This document shows positions 1 to 8,769 of a stretch of DNA of 64,000 nt, piece after piece (position 1 is the first letter of the stretch; every line of letters starts with the position of its first letter). The position numbers and the translations under genes were made by a program. The DNA comes from Flavobacterium succinicans LMG 10402. GTDB lineage: Bacteria; Bacteroidota; Bacteroidia; Flavobacteriales; Flavobacteriaceae. The notes under the pieces were generated by a model. That model was not told where the DNA came from and searched no databases. It saw only the letters and a program-made list of their open reading frames with translations. The DNA lies in contig NZ_JATV01000016.1 in assembly GCF_000611675.1 (NCBI RefSeq), positions 1-64,000 on the forward strand, in the 5' to 3' direction.

Positions 1-98
1 TTAATTTGAAAATAGTTTGTGTTTGATACATTTGTTTTTAACCGAAAGATTACGCATCTTTAATCCCAGCCTGCGTGTAGCGCGGGAACGTTATAGGG
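1..98 (+). repeat. Direct repeat copy 1 (cassette boundary), cut by window start
   Basis: Bases 1-70 match 715-784 with one visible difference (position 11). The two copies then diverge slightly before both end in GTTATAGGGC (90-99 here, 800-809 in copy 2). The left arm that would pair with this right arm lies before the window. The repeat sits just upstream of the small gene at 127, while the second copy sits just after it, so the gene is carried as a discrete unit between identical boundary sequences. Confidence 0.8.
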
Positions 99-126
99 CA
101 TTTTAAAAGACGACCGTACAAACAAA

Positions 127-684
127 ATGACAGGAATAAAAAAGACAATAGAATTTAAAGTTTCAGAACCGACTGACCTGAAAAAAATGACAATTGAATA
201 TTTCAAAAAATCAGGCTTTAAGCACGTAGACAACAACACAACTGACAGAAAAATAATATTTGAACGTGGCTCAATCGCTTCAAATATGTGGACATTTAAT
301 CCGCTGAATTGGAAATCCACAATCGACATTGAAATTAGCGGACAACACGTTAAGGCAAACTTTAATATAAATGCGACAGGTCAAATTCCAACAAACAAAG
401 ACGAATTGCTTTGGGAAACATTCATTGGCAATTATAAGAAATATTTACTTGACTCAAAGTTTGACTTTCTTGCCGAGAACTCAAAGAATTTAAAAACAAC
501 TAAAAGAAAAAATTTTGAATATATAGGTTGGGCTGCACTTGGTGGACTAATTGGCGGACTACCAGCTGGATTAATTGCATATTGGACGGGAATAAATTCA
601 ATTGTTTCTGTTGGAGCAGTAATGGGAGCTCTTACACTTATGACAAAGAAAATCAATGACGACAAAAAGAAAAACGCCCTATAA
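127..684 (+). CDS. Cassette-borne hypothetical protein with two C-terminal membrane segments
   Basis: I do not recognise this 185-residue family. The N-terminal 130 residues are charged and soluble-looking. Two glycine-rich hydrophobic stretches follow at about residues 133-156 and 158-175, then a lysine-rich tail, so it is probably a small membrane-anchored protein. The gene fills the space between two near-identical direct repeats. Its TAA stop (682-684) lies inside the left arm of a perfect inverted repeat, as in integron gene cassettes, where the attC site begins at the stop codon. The nearest upstream ATG (127) is used. Its function is unknown; accessory or phage-related roles are typical of cassettes but cannot be read from the sequence. 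Confidence 0.7.
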   Translation: MTGIKKTIEFKVSEPTDLKKMTIEYFKKSGFKHVDNNTTDRKIIFERGSIASNMWTFNPLNWKSTIDIEISGQHVKANFNINATGQIPTNKDELLWETFIGNYKKYLLDSKFDFLAENSKNLKTTKRKNFEYIGWAALGGLIGGLPAGLIAYWTGINSIVSVGAVMGALTLMTKKINDDKKKNAL

Positions 685-810
685 CACACGCTACAAGCAA
701 GCTGGGCAATTGGCTTAATTTGAAGATAGTTTGTGTTTGATACATTTGTTTTTAACCGAAAGATTACGCATCTTTAATCCCAGCTTGCTTGTAGCGTGTG
801 TTATAGGGCG
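675..810. repeat. 32-bp perfect inverted repeat (attC-like hairpin)
   Basis: Bases 675-706 are exactly the reverse complement of 779-810, separated by a 72-nt spacer. The arm begins with GCCCTATAAC and the other ends with GTTATAGGGC. The right arm and spacer are the second copy of the repeat at position 1. Architecture (stop codon in the left arm, GTT at the right boundary, long imperfect spacer) resembles a large integron attC site, but the boundary GTTATAG does not fit the canonical GTTRRRY core, so identity as attC is only inferred. Confidence 0.75.
715..809 (+). repeat. Direct repeat copy 2 (cassette boundary)
   Basis: Second copy of the repeat at 1-98. The near-identity over the first 70 bases, including the loop region, argues for recent duplication or homogenisation rather than chance. 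Confidence 0.8.
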
Positions 811-1222
811 GTTGTTTAGTCGAAATTGCTATTAAACCGCAAATTGTTCACGCTTCTGTTAGCCAATTCCAGCTTTCACACTTTTTCATTTTTCACGTTA
901 GAGTAGGAGAGTCCCAGTTTTAGGTTTTCTTTGCCTGTTCACTTTCTTTAGAGTTTGCTTTTAAAGTTTCTCTTGGTAAGTTTCATTTTTCACACTTCAG
1001 CTTTTCACGCTTCTGTTAGCAAAGTCCAATTTTCACACTTCTGTTTTCACACTTCCGTTTTTCGTCTGCTTGTCGTTAGAATCCTATTTTCAACGTTTGA
1101 TGGCGTTTTCAATTTTCACGTTTCCAATTTTCACGCTTCTGCTTTGTAAACGTGCGGCGGAAACAACTGTTTATTTTCAAATTGGATTTGCCTGCGTAAT
1201 TTCGGCTCAACTGCCCTATAAC
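801..1222. other. Non-coding cassette-like segment with degenerate TTTTCAC repeats
   Basis: This segment is bounded on the left by GTTATAGGGC (800-809) and on the right by the inverse GCCCTATAAC (1213-1222), so it looks like a second cassette. It holds no convincing gene. It contains many imperfect copies of a motif close to TTTTCACRCTTCTGTT (around 848, 1003, 1030, 1045 and 1127), mostly read on the plus strand. Open frames here are low-complexity products of the repeat. Confidence 0.5.
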
Positions 1223-1396
1223 TTGTATATAAGCGCAAACATTTTTTTTAGCTACTCCCCAATAATAGGGGTAACTCAGTAAAAAAATGTTCCTATGATT
1301 TTTTCAAATATAACAAAATTTACTTACAAAAACCGATAAAAACTATTTCTTTTCGGGTTATACTTCCAACCAAACGTTTTGGGTTTCCTACTGCCC
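1223..1396. other. Intergenic, no gene seen
   Basis: AT-rich spacer between the cassette-like stretch and the structured repeat near 1397. A small CCCC/GGGG hairpin lies near 1254-1273. Nothing else is recognisable. Confidence 0.4.
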
Positions 1397-1538
1397 TAGC
1401 CCCGATTGAAATGGAAAGCCCGGAGCGCCCAAAGCCAATGGTACTTGCCTCAAAAGAGCGACCAACGGAAGCTCCTTTTGGGGCGTAGTACCATGGCTTT
1501 GGGGGTGAGGACTTGTAATGTAAAGCGGGAATAGCTCC
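1397..1538 (+). repeat. Structured repeat element, copy 1 (variant)
   Basis: It begins TAGCCCCGATTGAAA and ends near AGCGGGAATAGCTCC. In between is an imperfect hairpin (AAAGCCAATGGTAC against GTACCATGGCTTT, with an inner GCTCCTTTTGGGGC arm). It shares the TAGCCCCGAT head and AGCGGGA tail with the elements at 19313, 24189 and 42925. It lies in the 3' flank of the minus-strand AEC permease gene. Confidence 0.55.
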
Positions 1539-1545
1539 TGAATTC

Positions 1546-2457
1546 TTATATCCATTGTAGCATAAAATACCAAAAACCTAGGGTGATAAAGGAAATTGGT
1601 ATTCCAAAACCTATCATCATGCTGCATAGTTTGGGTTTCAAACCATAACTTGTGGCCAAAATACTTGCCGTAATCATGGGCGCCATGGCACTTTCAAGCA
1701 ACGCCACTTCGATAACCTCTGAATGCTGTTGTAAAATTATGATGTACAGCAAAAAAACAAAAGCGGGTGCCAATAGTAGTTTGAAAAATAGTCCCAATCC
1801 TAAAAAATTCCAGTGTTTGCTTTTGCGATCAAACTGCAGTTGCAATCCTACTGAAAGCAACGCCAAGGGTGTAACGCCTGCGCCCAAAATTTTGAGTCCT
1901 TGTTCTATAAAAGACGGCATTTGAAACTGATACACATTAAGAAAACAGGCCAAGACAAAGGTGATGAAGGGCGGAAAAAAAGCTATTTTTTTTAGAATTT
2001 GAAATCCGCTAGTATTGCCTTTTGAATACAAAGTAGCGACCAAAACTGCAAGGGTAGACAACACCACAAAAGATCCGGGTTGATCGACTAAGATGGCGGT
2101 TTTCATTCCGCTCTCGCCATAGAGTGCGGTAATGATGGGGAAACCTAGAAAAGAGGTATTGCTCATGCCGCTACAAATAATCATACAACCGATTAACTTT
2201 CTTGACCATCCCAGTTGTTTTCCAAGGATGCCAAAAAAGAGCCACGACAATAGAAAAATAATCCAAGCCACTAGAATAGGATACAACAATTGTGCATTCC
2301 ACTGAATTTTTGGAATGTGATACAAGGCCAAAGCGGGAAGACAAATTTGAATTACAATCCAATTGAGGATTTTAGGGGTATTTTTTGGAATGGCTGAAAC
2401 GCGTTGAAGCATCAGTCCGAGCACTAAAAAAACAACTATAACGATAAAATTAATCAT
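1546..2457 (-). CDS. AEC family permease (auxin efflux carrier-type)
   Basis: The 303-residue protein is almost wholly hydrophobic, with about ten predicted membrane segments in two halves. Family hallmarks are visible: SNTSFLGFPI near residue 100, and a GVTPLALLSVGLQL stretch near residue 200. The AEC family (auxin efflux carrier/malonate permease superfamily) contains secondary transporters for organic acids and similar anions; the substrate cannot be told from sequence. It is transcribed alone on the minus strand, divergent from meaB. The ATG at 2457 gives a natural hydrophobic N-terminus. Confidence 0.85.
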   Translation of the reverse strand: MINFIVIVVFLVLGLMLQRVSAIPKNTPKILNWIVIQICLPALALYHIPKIQWNAQLLYPILVAWIIFLLSWLFFGILGKQLGWSRKLIGCMIICSGMSNTSFLGFPIITALYGESGMKTAILVDQPGSFVVLSTLAVLVATLYSKGNTSGFQILKKIAFFPPFITFVLACFLNVYQFQMPSFIEQGLKILGAGVTPLALLSVGLQLQFDRKSKHWNFLGLGLFFKLLLAPAFVFLLYIIILQQHSEVIEVALLESAMAPMITASILATSYGLKPKLCSMMIGFGIPISFITLGFWYFMLQWI

Positions 2458-2574
2458 AGGGCTTATTATTCAATAAAAATGTAAGAGATGATTTCAAAAA
2501 TACGATTAAAATTATTTTAATAGTCACGCAAACCCGCAAGTTTTATTTAATTTTACTCTCAAAACAATTTTATC

Positions 2575-3663
2575 TTGACCCATACAAATCCAAAAAGATC
2601 AGCGCTTCACGAAATTCCGGGTATTGCTTCACCCGAAAGTGTTAGTGCTGTAGCGGCTAACACCATTCAATCGTTTCGAAAAAAAACACCAACTCCTACG
2701 GAATTAGTTGAAGGGATTTTGGCTGGTAATATTACCGCTTTGAGCCGCGCGATTACACTTGTGGAAAGCACCAATCCTAAGCATTTGAGTCAAGCCAACG
2801 AAGTCATCAATTCGTGTTTGTTGCACGTAAAAGAATCCGTTAGAATAGGTATTACAGGAGTTCCCGGTGTTGGCAAAAGTACTTTTATAGAAGCTTTTGG
2901 AAAACACTTAACGAGTTTAGGTCGAAAAGTAGCTGTTCTCGCTGTCGACCCTAGTAGCACCATTTCGCACGGAAGTATCTTGGGCGACAAAACCCGAATG
3001 GAGGAATTGGTGAAAGATAAAAATGCATTTATTCGACCTTCAGCATCTGGGGAAACTTTGGGTGGTGTGGCTCGAAAAACCAGAGAAACCATCACCTTGT
3101 GCGAAGCTTTTGGCTTTGACACCATTATCATTGAAACGGTAGGTGTTGGCCAAAGCGAAACCGCGGTGCACAGTATGGTCGACTTTTTTTTATTGCTAAA
3201 AATTGCCGGAGCCGGCGATGAATTACAAGGCATCAAACGCGGCATTATGGAAATGGCCGATGCGATAGTCATCAACAAAGCGGATGGCGACAATATCCGA
3301 AAATCAAATTTAGCAAAGGTGGAATTCAACCGTGCTTTGCATCTTTTTCCAGCCAAAAAATCGGGTTGGACACCTACTAGTTCAACGTGTAGTGCCCTAA
3401 CAAAAGAAGGCATTTCAGCCATCTGGGAAACTATTTTAACCTACATAGAAACCACTCAAAGCAATCAGTATTTTTTTGAAAAAAGAGCTGCACAAAACCA
3501 ATATTGGATGCTCGAAACCATCAATGAGTATTTGAAAAACCATTTTTATAATCATCCAGAAATTGTTCCGCTATTAGAAAAAAATAAAGAAGCTGTGGCC
3601 AATAATGCCCTTTCTCCATTTGCTGCTGCACAACAAATTTTGGATGCTTACTTTAAAAAATAA
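2575..3663 (+). CDS. meaB: Methylmalonyl-CoA mutase-associated GTPase MeaB
   Basis: This is a G3E-type GTPase that protects and reactivates adenosylcobalamin-dependent methylmalonyl-CoA mutase. The Walker A loop GVPGVGKS is at residues 95-102, followed by VDPSS, the ETVGVGQSE switch region and the NKADGDN base-recognition motif. The 362-residue length is slightly above the usual ~320-330 because of the N-terminal extension. Translation appears to begin at TTG (2575): no in-frame ATG occurs before the P-loop, and conserved N-terminal sequence begins immediately. The client enzyme subunits are about 22 kb downstream (25388-28920), so the chaperone is not in their operon. Confidence 0.92.
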   Translation: MTHTNPKRSALHEIPGIASPESVSAVAANTIQSFRKKTPTPTELVEGILAGNITALSRAITLVESTNPKHLSQANEVINSCLLHVKESVRIGITGVPGVGKSTFIEAFGKHLTSLGRKVAVLAVDPSSTISHGSILGDKTRMEELVKDKNAFIRPSASGETLGGVARKTRETITLCEAFGFDTIIIETVGVGQSETAVHSMVDFFLLLKIAGAGDELQGIKRGIMEMADAIVINKADGDNIRKSNLAKVEFNRALHLFPAKKSGWTPTSSTCSALTKEGISAIWETILTYIETTQSNQYFFEKRAAQNQYWMLETINEYLKNHFYNHPEIVPLLEKNKEAVANNALSPFAAAQQILDAYFKK

Positions 3664-3717
3664 CTTTTTCCTTTCTGTTTATCCGAACAAAATCATTAAA
3701 AATCTTTCACTAAATAG

Positions 3718-3725
3718 TATTTTTG
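3718..3725 (+). promoter_or_regulatory. -7 element TATTTTTG upstream of the LTA-synthase-like gene
   Basis: This is an exact match to the Bacteroidota -7 consensus TAnnTTTG, 22 nt before the TTG start at 3748. No clear -33 TTG was found. Confidence 0.4.
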
Positions 3726-3747
3726 CGCTACTAAATTTTAATTTCTC

Positions 3748-5676
3748 TTGAAAAAAACAGCCCACTTACGACCAATTGTAAACTTTTTGTTACTTGGTTT
3801 ATGCATCACTACCCTAAGCCGAATCGTTTTATTTTTTCTATTCAAAGAACGTGTGGTTGCCACCGAAAACTACGGATATCTTTTCCCCATCGGTCTCCGA
3901 ATGGATTTGATATTATTGTGCTATGTTTCGTTGCTTCCAGCCGTATTGATTAGTGTCTTTCCAGAAAAATGGGTGCTCAAAATTCAATCTTTTTTTACGG
4001 TTTACTTTATCTTTTTTCTGAGTTTATTACTGTTCTTTGAATTGGCTACTCCCAATTTTATTGCGCAATACGACACACGACCTAACCAACTTTTCATTGA
4101 GTATTTGATTTACCCAAAAGAAGTGATTGGGATGTTGTACAAAGGCTATTTGCCTTCGATTTTGGCTACTATCGTTTTCTTGTCGGCCTTTATTTATGCA
4201 TTAATTCGGTTTAGAAAACAGCTTTTTGGAGTTGGAAAAGCGTCTTACAAAACCAAATTACTCCTATTTCCTTTAGTCGCTTTTTTGTTGTTTTTTGGTG
4301 CGCGTTCAAGTTTGACTTCCAAAAGACCGATTAATGCTAGTAACGCTATTTTTTCTACTGACCAGTTAACGAATTGTTTGGGATTGAACTCCTTTTACAC
4401 GCTTGGTTTTGCTGTTTATTCTTTAAAGAATGAAGGAAACTCCGATAAGATGTACGGAAAAATGAAACCCGAAGAAGCCATTCCTCGCGTAAAAAAATAT
4501 ATGGATGCAAAACCAGAAGATTTTGTTGATGCCAATTTTCCATTACTTCATAAAAGCGAATCGGATACCATTCTAAAAAAGCCTTACAATATTGTCATCA
4601 TTTTGGAAGAAAGCTTAGGCGCCGAATATGTGGGAAGTTTGGGCGGATTACCACTAACACCAGAATTTGATAAATTGACGAAAGAAGGAACACTGTTTAC
4701 CAATATGTACTCGACAGGTACTAGAAGTGTTCGCGGGATTGAAGCCGTTGTCACTGGTTTTCTGCCTTCGCCATCAGAAAGTGTGGTCAAACTGAATAAC
4801 TCTCAAAAAGACTTTTATACCATTGCTAGTTTATTGAAAGCAAAAGGATATGACACCAGTTTTATTTATGGAGGAATGGCCAACTTTGATAATATGGGCG
4901 CTTTTTTTAACGGAAACGGCTTTAGCACCATCATTGACGAACCACAATATGACCCTAAAACAAGTGCTTTTCACGGTACTTGGGGTTGGTCCGACGAAGA
5001 TGTAATGGTGAAAGCCAATGCGTATTTCAAAACACTAAAAGACAAACCTTTTGTGTCGCTGGTTTTCTCCTCTTCGAATCACGAACCATTTGAGTTCCCT
5101 GATGGCAGAATTCAGTTGTACGAAAAGCCCAAAAACACCGTGCATAATGCAATGAAATATGCCGATTATGCTATTGGGAAGTTTTTTGCATTAGCCAAAA
5201 AAGAGGCCTATTACAAAAACACCATTTTCTTGGTCATTGCTGACCACAACACTAGAACTTACGGAAAACATTTAGTACCTATTCATAAATTTCATATACC
5301 AGCATTGTTGATTGGTCCCAACATTCCAAAAAATACCAAATATGAAAAATTGTGTAGCCAAATTGACATCCAACCTACCACATTGAGTAAAATTGGAATG
5401 AATGTTATCACGCCAATGCCGGGTCGAAATCTGTTCCGTTTACCAGCTACAACCCAAGGAAGAGCGATTATGCAGTTTCACGATGTGAATGCCTTCCGAG
5501 TGGAAGACCAAGTGGTTATTATGCAACCCAACAAAGAGCCATTGCAATTTAAAGTTTCAAAAGATACTATTTTTACGCCAGTACCTCTGAACAAAGAAAT
5601 AGCAAAGGATGCTTTGAGTCACGTGATTACGGCTTCGTATTTATACAAAAAGAGTAAATATTCTATCCAGAAATAG
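3748..5676 (+). CDS. LTA synthase-family sulfatase-fold membrane transferase
   Basis: The 642-residue protein has five probable membrane segments in its first ~200 residues, then a large extracytoplasmic alkaline-phosphatase/sulfatase-fold domain. Metal and catalytic motifs in order are the IILEES acidic site (Glu287/288), the TGTRS nucleophile region (residues 323-327) and IADHN with Asp499-His500. Members of this family transfer phosphoglycerol or phosphoethanolamine from lipids to glycans. In a Gram-negative without lipoteichoic acid, a periplasmic glycan or lipid modification role is more likely (inference). The start is TTG at 3748; the next ATG (about residue 50) would remove the first membrane segment. 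A strong hairpin terminator follows. Confidence 0.85.
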   Translation: MKKTAHLRPIVNFLLLGLCITTLSRIVLFFLFKERVVATENYGYLFPIGLRMDLILLCYVSLLPAVLISVFPEKWVLKIQSFFTVYFIFFLSLLLFFELATPNFIAQYDTRPNQLFIEYLIYPKEVIGMLYKGYLPSILATIVFLSAFIYALIRFRKQLFGVGKASYKTKLLLFPLVAFLLFFGARSSLTSKRPINASNAIFSTDQLTNCLGLNSFYTLGFAVYSLKNEGNSDKMYGKMKPEEAIPRVKKYMDAKPEDFVDANFPLLHKSESDTILKKPYNIVIILEESLGAEYVGSLGGLPLTPEFDKLTKEGTLFTNMYSTGTRSVRGIEAVVTGFLPSPSESVVKLNNSQKDFYTIASLLKAKGYDTSFIYGGMANFDNMGAFFNGNGFSTIIDEPQYDPKTSAFHGTWGWSDEDVMVKANAYFKTLKDKPFVSLVFSSSNHEPFEFPDGRIQLYEKPKNTVHNAMKYADYAIGKFFALAKKEAYYKNTIFLVIADHNTRTYGKHLVPIHKFHIPALLIGPNIPKNTKYEKLCSQIDIQPTTLSKIGMNVITPMPGRNLFRLPATTQGRAIMQFHDVNAFRVEDQVVIMQPNKEPLQFKVSKDTIFTPVPLNKEIAKDALSHVITASYLYKKSKYSIQK

Positions 5677-5690
5677 AATGGGTAACATAA

Positions 5691-5729
5691 AAAGAGGGTA
5701 GTGTATGAAAATCTTACACTACCCTTTTT
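5691..5729. terminator. Bidirectional rho-independent terminator
   Basis: AGGGTAGTGTA (5695-5705) pairs with TACACTACCCT (5715-5725), extended by A/T pairs on both sides. It lies between convergent genes and can serve both. Confidence 0.85.
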
Positions 5730-5749
5730 ATTATGTGATTAAATCCAAC

Positions 5750-5980
5750 TTATTCTTCTTCGAATCGAGCTATTTCGCGGTCATAAAACGCATTCGCTTG
5801 TTCGATTAAGCCTTCCATTTCGGCGTTCAATTCGGCTTCGTCTAGATCTTCGGGTTCTTCTAAAAACTCTACCTCATCATCTTTAAGATTAATGATAAAT
5901 CGAGGATAATCCATATGAATGATAAAGATATCGTCTGGAAAATCAGTATTGTCGCCTAGTAAAAATTTTGGTAATTCCAT
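5750..5980 (-). CDS. Small acidic conserved protein, function unknown
   Basis: The 76-residue protein is strongly acidic, with runs of Asp and Glu through its middle and end and a phenylalanine/isoleucine-rich first third. No catalytic motif is visible. Proteins of this size and style recur as single hypothetical genes in flavobacteria (recollection, not a search). The ATG at 5980 is the natural start. It is convergent with the LTA-synthase-like gene and shares the terminator at 5691-5729. Confidence 0.65.
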   Translation of the reverse strand: MELPKFLLGDNTDFPDDIFIIHMDYPRFIINLKDDEVEFLEEPEDLDEAELNAEMEGLIEQANAFYDREIARFEEE

Positions 5981-6301
5981 TTTTGTTTGTTGTTTATTAT
6001 TTGTTGTCTATTGACTCTATTTTACTTCGAAACTATGCAAAGCGTATAATTTTTTACAAATTTAAGCATTCAGTCCTTAAAAGTTGACCGATTAATCAAA
6101 TTAGGAAGGGAAGACATTCGTTTTTAAAATTTCCTCCACAAATTACACCAATAAACACTAATGCATTACAGCTTTTTATTTACTCTGCCTTTTCAAGTCA
6201 CGAATTCTTAAGATCTATAAAATTAGTCCATTTTGTGCTATTCGTGGCTAACCTTTTTTTAAAGCAAATACCTTATCAAATAACCGATTAACCTCAAAAA
6301 A
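5981..6301. other. Intergenic, no gene seen
   Basis: This AT-rich 321-nt spacer between two minus-strand genes contains one inverted pair, CACGAAT (6199-6205) and ATTCGTG (6240-6246), reminiscent of the CCACGAATTCAC units near 17 kb. It presumably also carries the promoter for the small acidic protein, which I could not place. Confidence 0.4.
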
Positions 6302-7207
6302 CTATTTATCTGAAAGAATCACGGGTGCACTACCTTTTCCCATAAAAATAATTTTAGTATTGGGAGAAGTTGCGATTTCTTTCTGAGCTTTAATTTGTTC
6401 GTATTGCAATTGTTTGTCGGTTAGCCCTAAAGAAATGATACGTTGATAATCTGCGATACCCTGTGCTTCTACCCTTTTACGTTCCGCTTCTTGCTTTTCT
6501 TTTTGCAAAACAAAGGTCATCTTTTGAGCATCTTGTTCGGCATTAATTTTACTTTCGATGGTTTTCTTTACGGATTCTGGCAAATTGATATTTCGAATCA
6601 GCAATTGCTCTAACACCAATCCTCTAGCTTTGAAATCGGCCTCAATACTTTGGAAAATGCGTTGCTGAAATTCATTCCTTTTGGTTGAATACAAAGCCAC
6701 CGCATCATAATAAACAGCATTGTCGCGAATACGGGTTCTCGTTACTGGACGTACAATTTTATCGGTATAGCTTTCTCCAATTCCTTTTAGAATTTTTGGA
6801 GCTTCATTTGGGATTACACGATACAACACGGTTAAGTCTATGACTACTTCCAATCCGTCATTAGACAATACTCTGATGGCGTCATCACCTTCTTGAGCCC
6901 CTTCATTATGAACGGCTGACATGGTATAGTTTTGTGTTTGCACATCAAAAACAGTAATATCCAAAAGCGGATTTACTACGTGAAGGCCACTTTCTAAAAC
7001 ATCGGGTTGTACGCTACCATAAAGCGATTTTACGCCTACTTTACCCGCGTCGATTTGCTTGAACATCGAAGAAGAAACTCCGATTATCAATAATAAAACA
7101 CCTAGAATCTTTAAAAGATTAGAAAATTTAGATAAAGGATTAGCACTGTTGGTTAAATAGAAACTAACGACTAACAAAATTATTCCGAGAATAATAAATA
7201 CTATCAT
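6302..7207 (-). CDS. Prohibitin-family (SPFH/Band 7) protein
   Basis: This is a 301-residue membrane-anchored SPFH protein. Two hydrophobic stretches at the N-terminus (about residues 2-19 and 33-48) are followed by a Band 7 domain (residues ~50-220, including KVGVKSLYGSV and VPNEAPKILKGIG). A Gln/Glu/Lys/Ala-rich coiled coil (~220-270) completes the protein. Bacterial prohibitin-like proteins form large ring or cage assemblies at the inner membrane and often work with membrane proteases. There is no FtsH or NfeD partner next to it here. It is transcribed separately from the MATE gene upstream. Confidence 0.88.
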   Translation of the reverse strand: MIVFIILGIILLVVSFYLTNSANPLSKFSNLLKILGVLLLIIGVSSSMFKQIDAGKVGVKSLYGSVQPDVLESGLHVVNPLLDITVFDVQTQNYTMSAVHNEGAQEGDDAIRVLSNDGLEVVIDLTVLYRVIPNEAPKILKGIGESYTDKIVRPVTRTRIRDNAVYYDAVALYSTKRNEFQQRIFQSIEADFKARGLVLEQLLIRNINLPESVKKTIESKINAEQDAQKMTFVLQKEKQEAERKRVEAQGIADYQRIISLGLTDKQLQYEQIKAQKEIATSPNTKIIFMGKGSAPVILSDK

Positions 7208-7278
7208 TTTTTTTGGTTTTAGTTGATATGCTTATTATACGACGGAATAAAAAAGAAGTTACATTTGTAAGAAAAATT

Positions 7279-8661
7279 TTATTTCAACATTTCCAACACT
7301 ACTAATTTCTTGGTTAATCGTGCAAATCGGATGTATAAAAAAACCGCAGCGGCAGTTAGTCCTGCTAATAAACCAATCCAGATACCAACAGCTCCAAGCT
7401 CTGTATATTTTCCTAAATAAATAGAAATTGGAAACCCTACCACCCAATAGGCTACAAAAGTTATATACATGGGGATTTTAACATCTTGAAGCCCTCTTAA
7501 AGCTCCCAAAACAACCACCTGAACACCATCTGAAATTTGAAAAAAAGCAGCTACAATAAGCAATTTGGCGGTAATCATTACAATTTCTTGATTATCGATT
7601 ACCTGAGTTACATCGTCGGTATTCAAGAACAAATAAGGTAAATATTGATGAAACACGATAAAAAGAAATGCAAAAACGGTTTCTAAAAGGATGGTCAGTA
7701 TAAAAATGGAACGTGCCACAACAATTAATCCCTTAAAATCTGCCATACCTTTGGCATTTCCTACTCGGATCATAGCCGTAACATTAAGTCCCATGGCTAC
7801 CATAAACGTGGACGAAGCCAAGGTCAATGCAATTTGATTCGCCGCCTGATTGTTTTTTCCAAGAGTTCCCGAAAGCCAAATCGCGGCTGTAAATAAAGTG
7901 ACTTCAAACATCATTTGCATGGAAGAAGGCACACCAAGGTTGATTATTTTTTGCAAAATCATTTTTTTTATGGAACTAAAACTAAATCCTGTAAAAAACT
8001 CTTGCATAATTGCATTGTGTTTCATGATATAATGCATAAATATAACCATAATCACTCTGGAAATGACCGTTCCTAAGGCAGCCCCAATAATCCCTAATTT
8101 TGGAAAAATCCAAATACCATGGATCAATAAATAATTGAAGAAAATATTTAAAACCACTGCTAAAAAAATAGCATACATCGCATATTTCGTTTGAGATAAT
8201 CCGTCGGAAAATTGTTTATATCCCTGATAAACCACTAATGGCAGCAAAGAAAAAGCAATCCAATCAATATAAGGTCCTGCTAAAGCTACTACTGCTGCGG
8301 GTTGATCCATCAAGTACATCAAATGTTTCGATAAAATGGTCAATACAAACAATACCAATCCTAGAATGGTACACAAAAATAATCCATGATGAAACGTAGC
8401 TCTAATTTTTTCTGTATTTCTCTCTGCATGTGCCTCGGCTACCAAAGGTGTAATGGCTGTAGAAAACCCGATACCCAATGAAAGTGCCAGAAAAACAAAA
8501 CTATTTCCTAATGAAACCGCCGCCAATTCAGTTGATCCTAAAGATCCTACCATATAATTATCCACTACTCCAATCATTGTATGTCCTAACATTCCCAAAA
8601 TGACTGGGTATGCTAATCGAATATTGGCTGAAAATTCTTTGGTGTATTGTGACAGGTTCAT
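7279..8661 (-). CDS. MATE family multidrug efflux transporter
   Basis: The 460-residue polytopic protein matches the MATE family in length and in about 12 membrane segments. The characteristic start of the first half (GMLGHTMIGVVDNYMVGSLG) and the internal repeat with LGVPSSMQMMFEV are visible. MATE proteins export cationic drugs and metabolites using Na+ or H+ gradients; substrate and ion are not evident. The ATG at 8661 is well placed. It is a single gene on the minus strand. Confidence 0.92.
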   Translation of the reverse strand: MNLSQYTKEFSANIRLAYPVILGMLGHTMIGVVDNYMVGSLGSTELAAVSLGNSFVFLALSLGIGFSTAITPLVAEAHAERNTEKIRATFHHGLFLCTILGLVLFVLTILSKHLMYLMDQPAAVVALAGPYIDWIAFSLLPLVVYQGYKQFSDGLSQTKYAMYAIFLAVVLNIFFNYLLIHGIWIFPKLGIIGAALGTVISRVIMVIFMHYIMKHNAIMQEFFTGFSFSSIKKMILQKIINLGVPSSMQMMFEVTLFTAAIWLSGTLGKNNQAANQIALTLASSTFMVAMGLNVTAMIRVGNAKGMADFKGLIVVARSIFILTILLETVFAFLFIVFHQYLPYLFLNTDDVTQVIDNQEIVMITAKLLIVAAFFQISDGVQVVVLGALRGLQDVKIPMYITFVAYWVVGFPISIYLGKYTELGAVGIWIGLLAGLTAAAVFLYIRFARLTKKLVVLEMLK

Positions 8662-8769
8662 GCATCTAATTTTTAAGTCGGCAAAGGTAATCAGAACCTG
8701 ATGATTTTTGTTAAAAAAAAGGGTTATAAAAAAGCTAAAGCTCTTAACACCCTTTTTCCAATTTAGTCG

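Noticed and set aside
675..810. Canonical attC site
   Set aside because: Core sequences GTTATAG/CTATAAC do not fit GTTRRRY/RYYYAAC, so I list it only as attC-like.
955..1282. Two plus-strand open frames rich in Phe, His and Ser
   Set aside because: They are created by the TTTTCAC repeats; their composition is low-complexity and they differ in frame from one another without homology.
1388..1627. Minus-strand open frame of 79 codons
   Set aside because: It covers the repeat element at 1397-1538 and the 3' end of the AEC permease gene in another frame.
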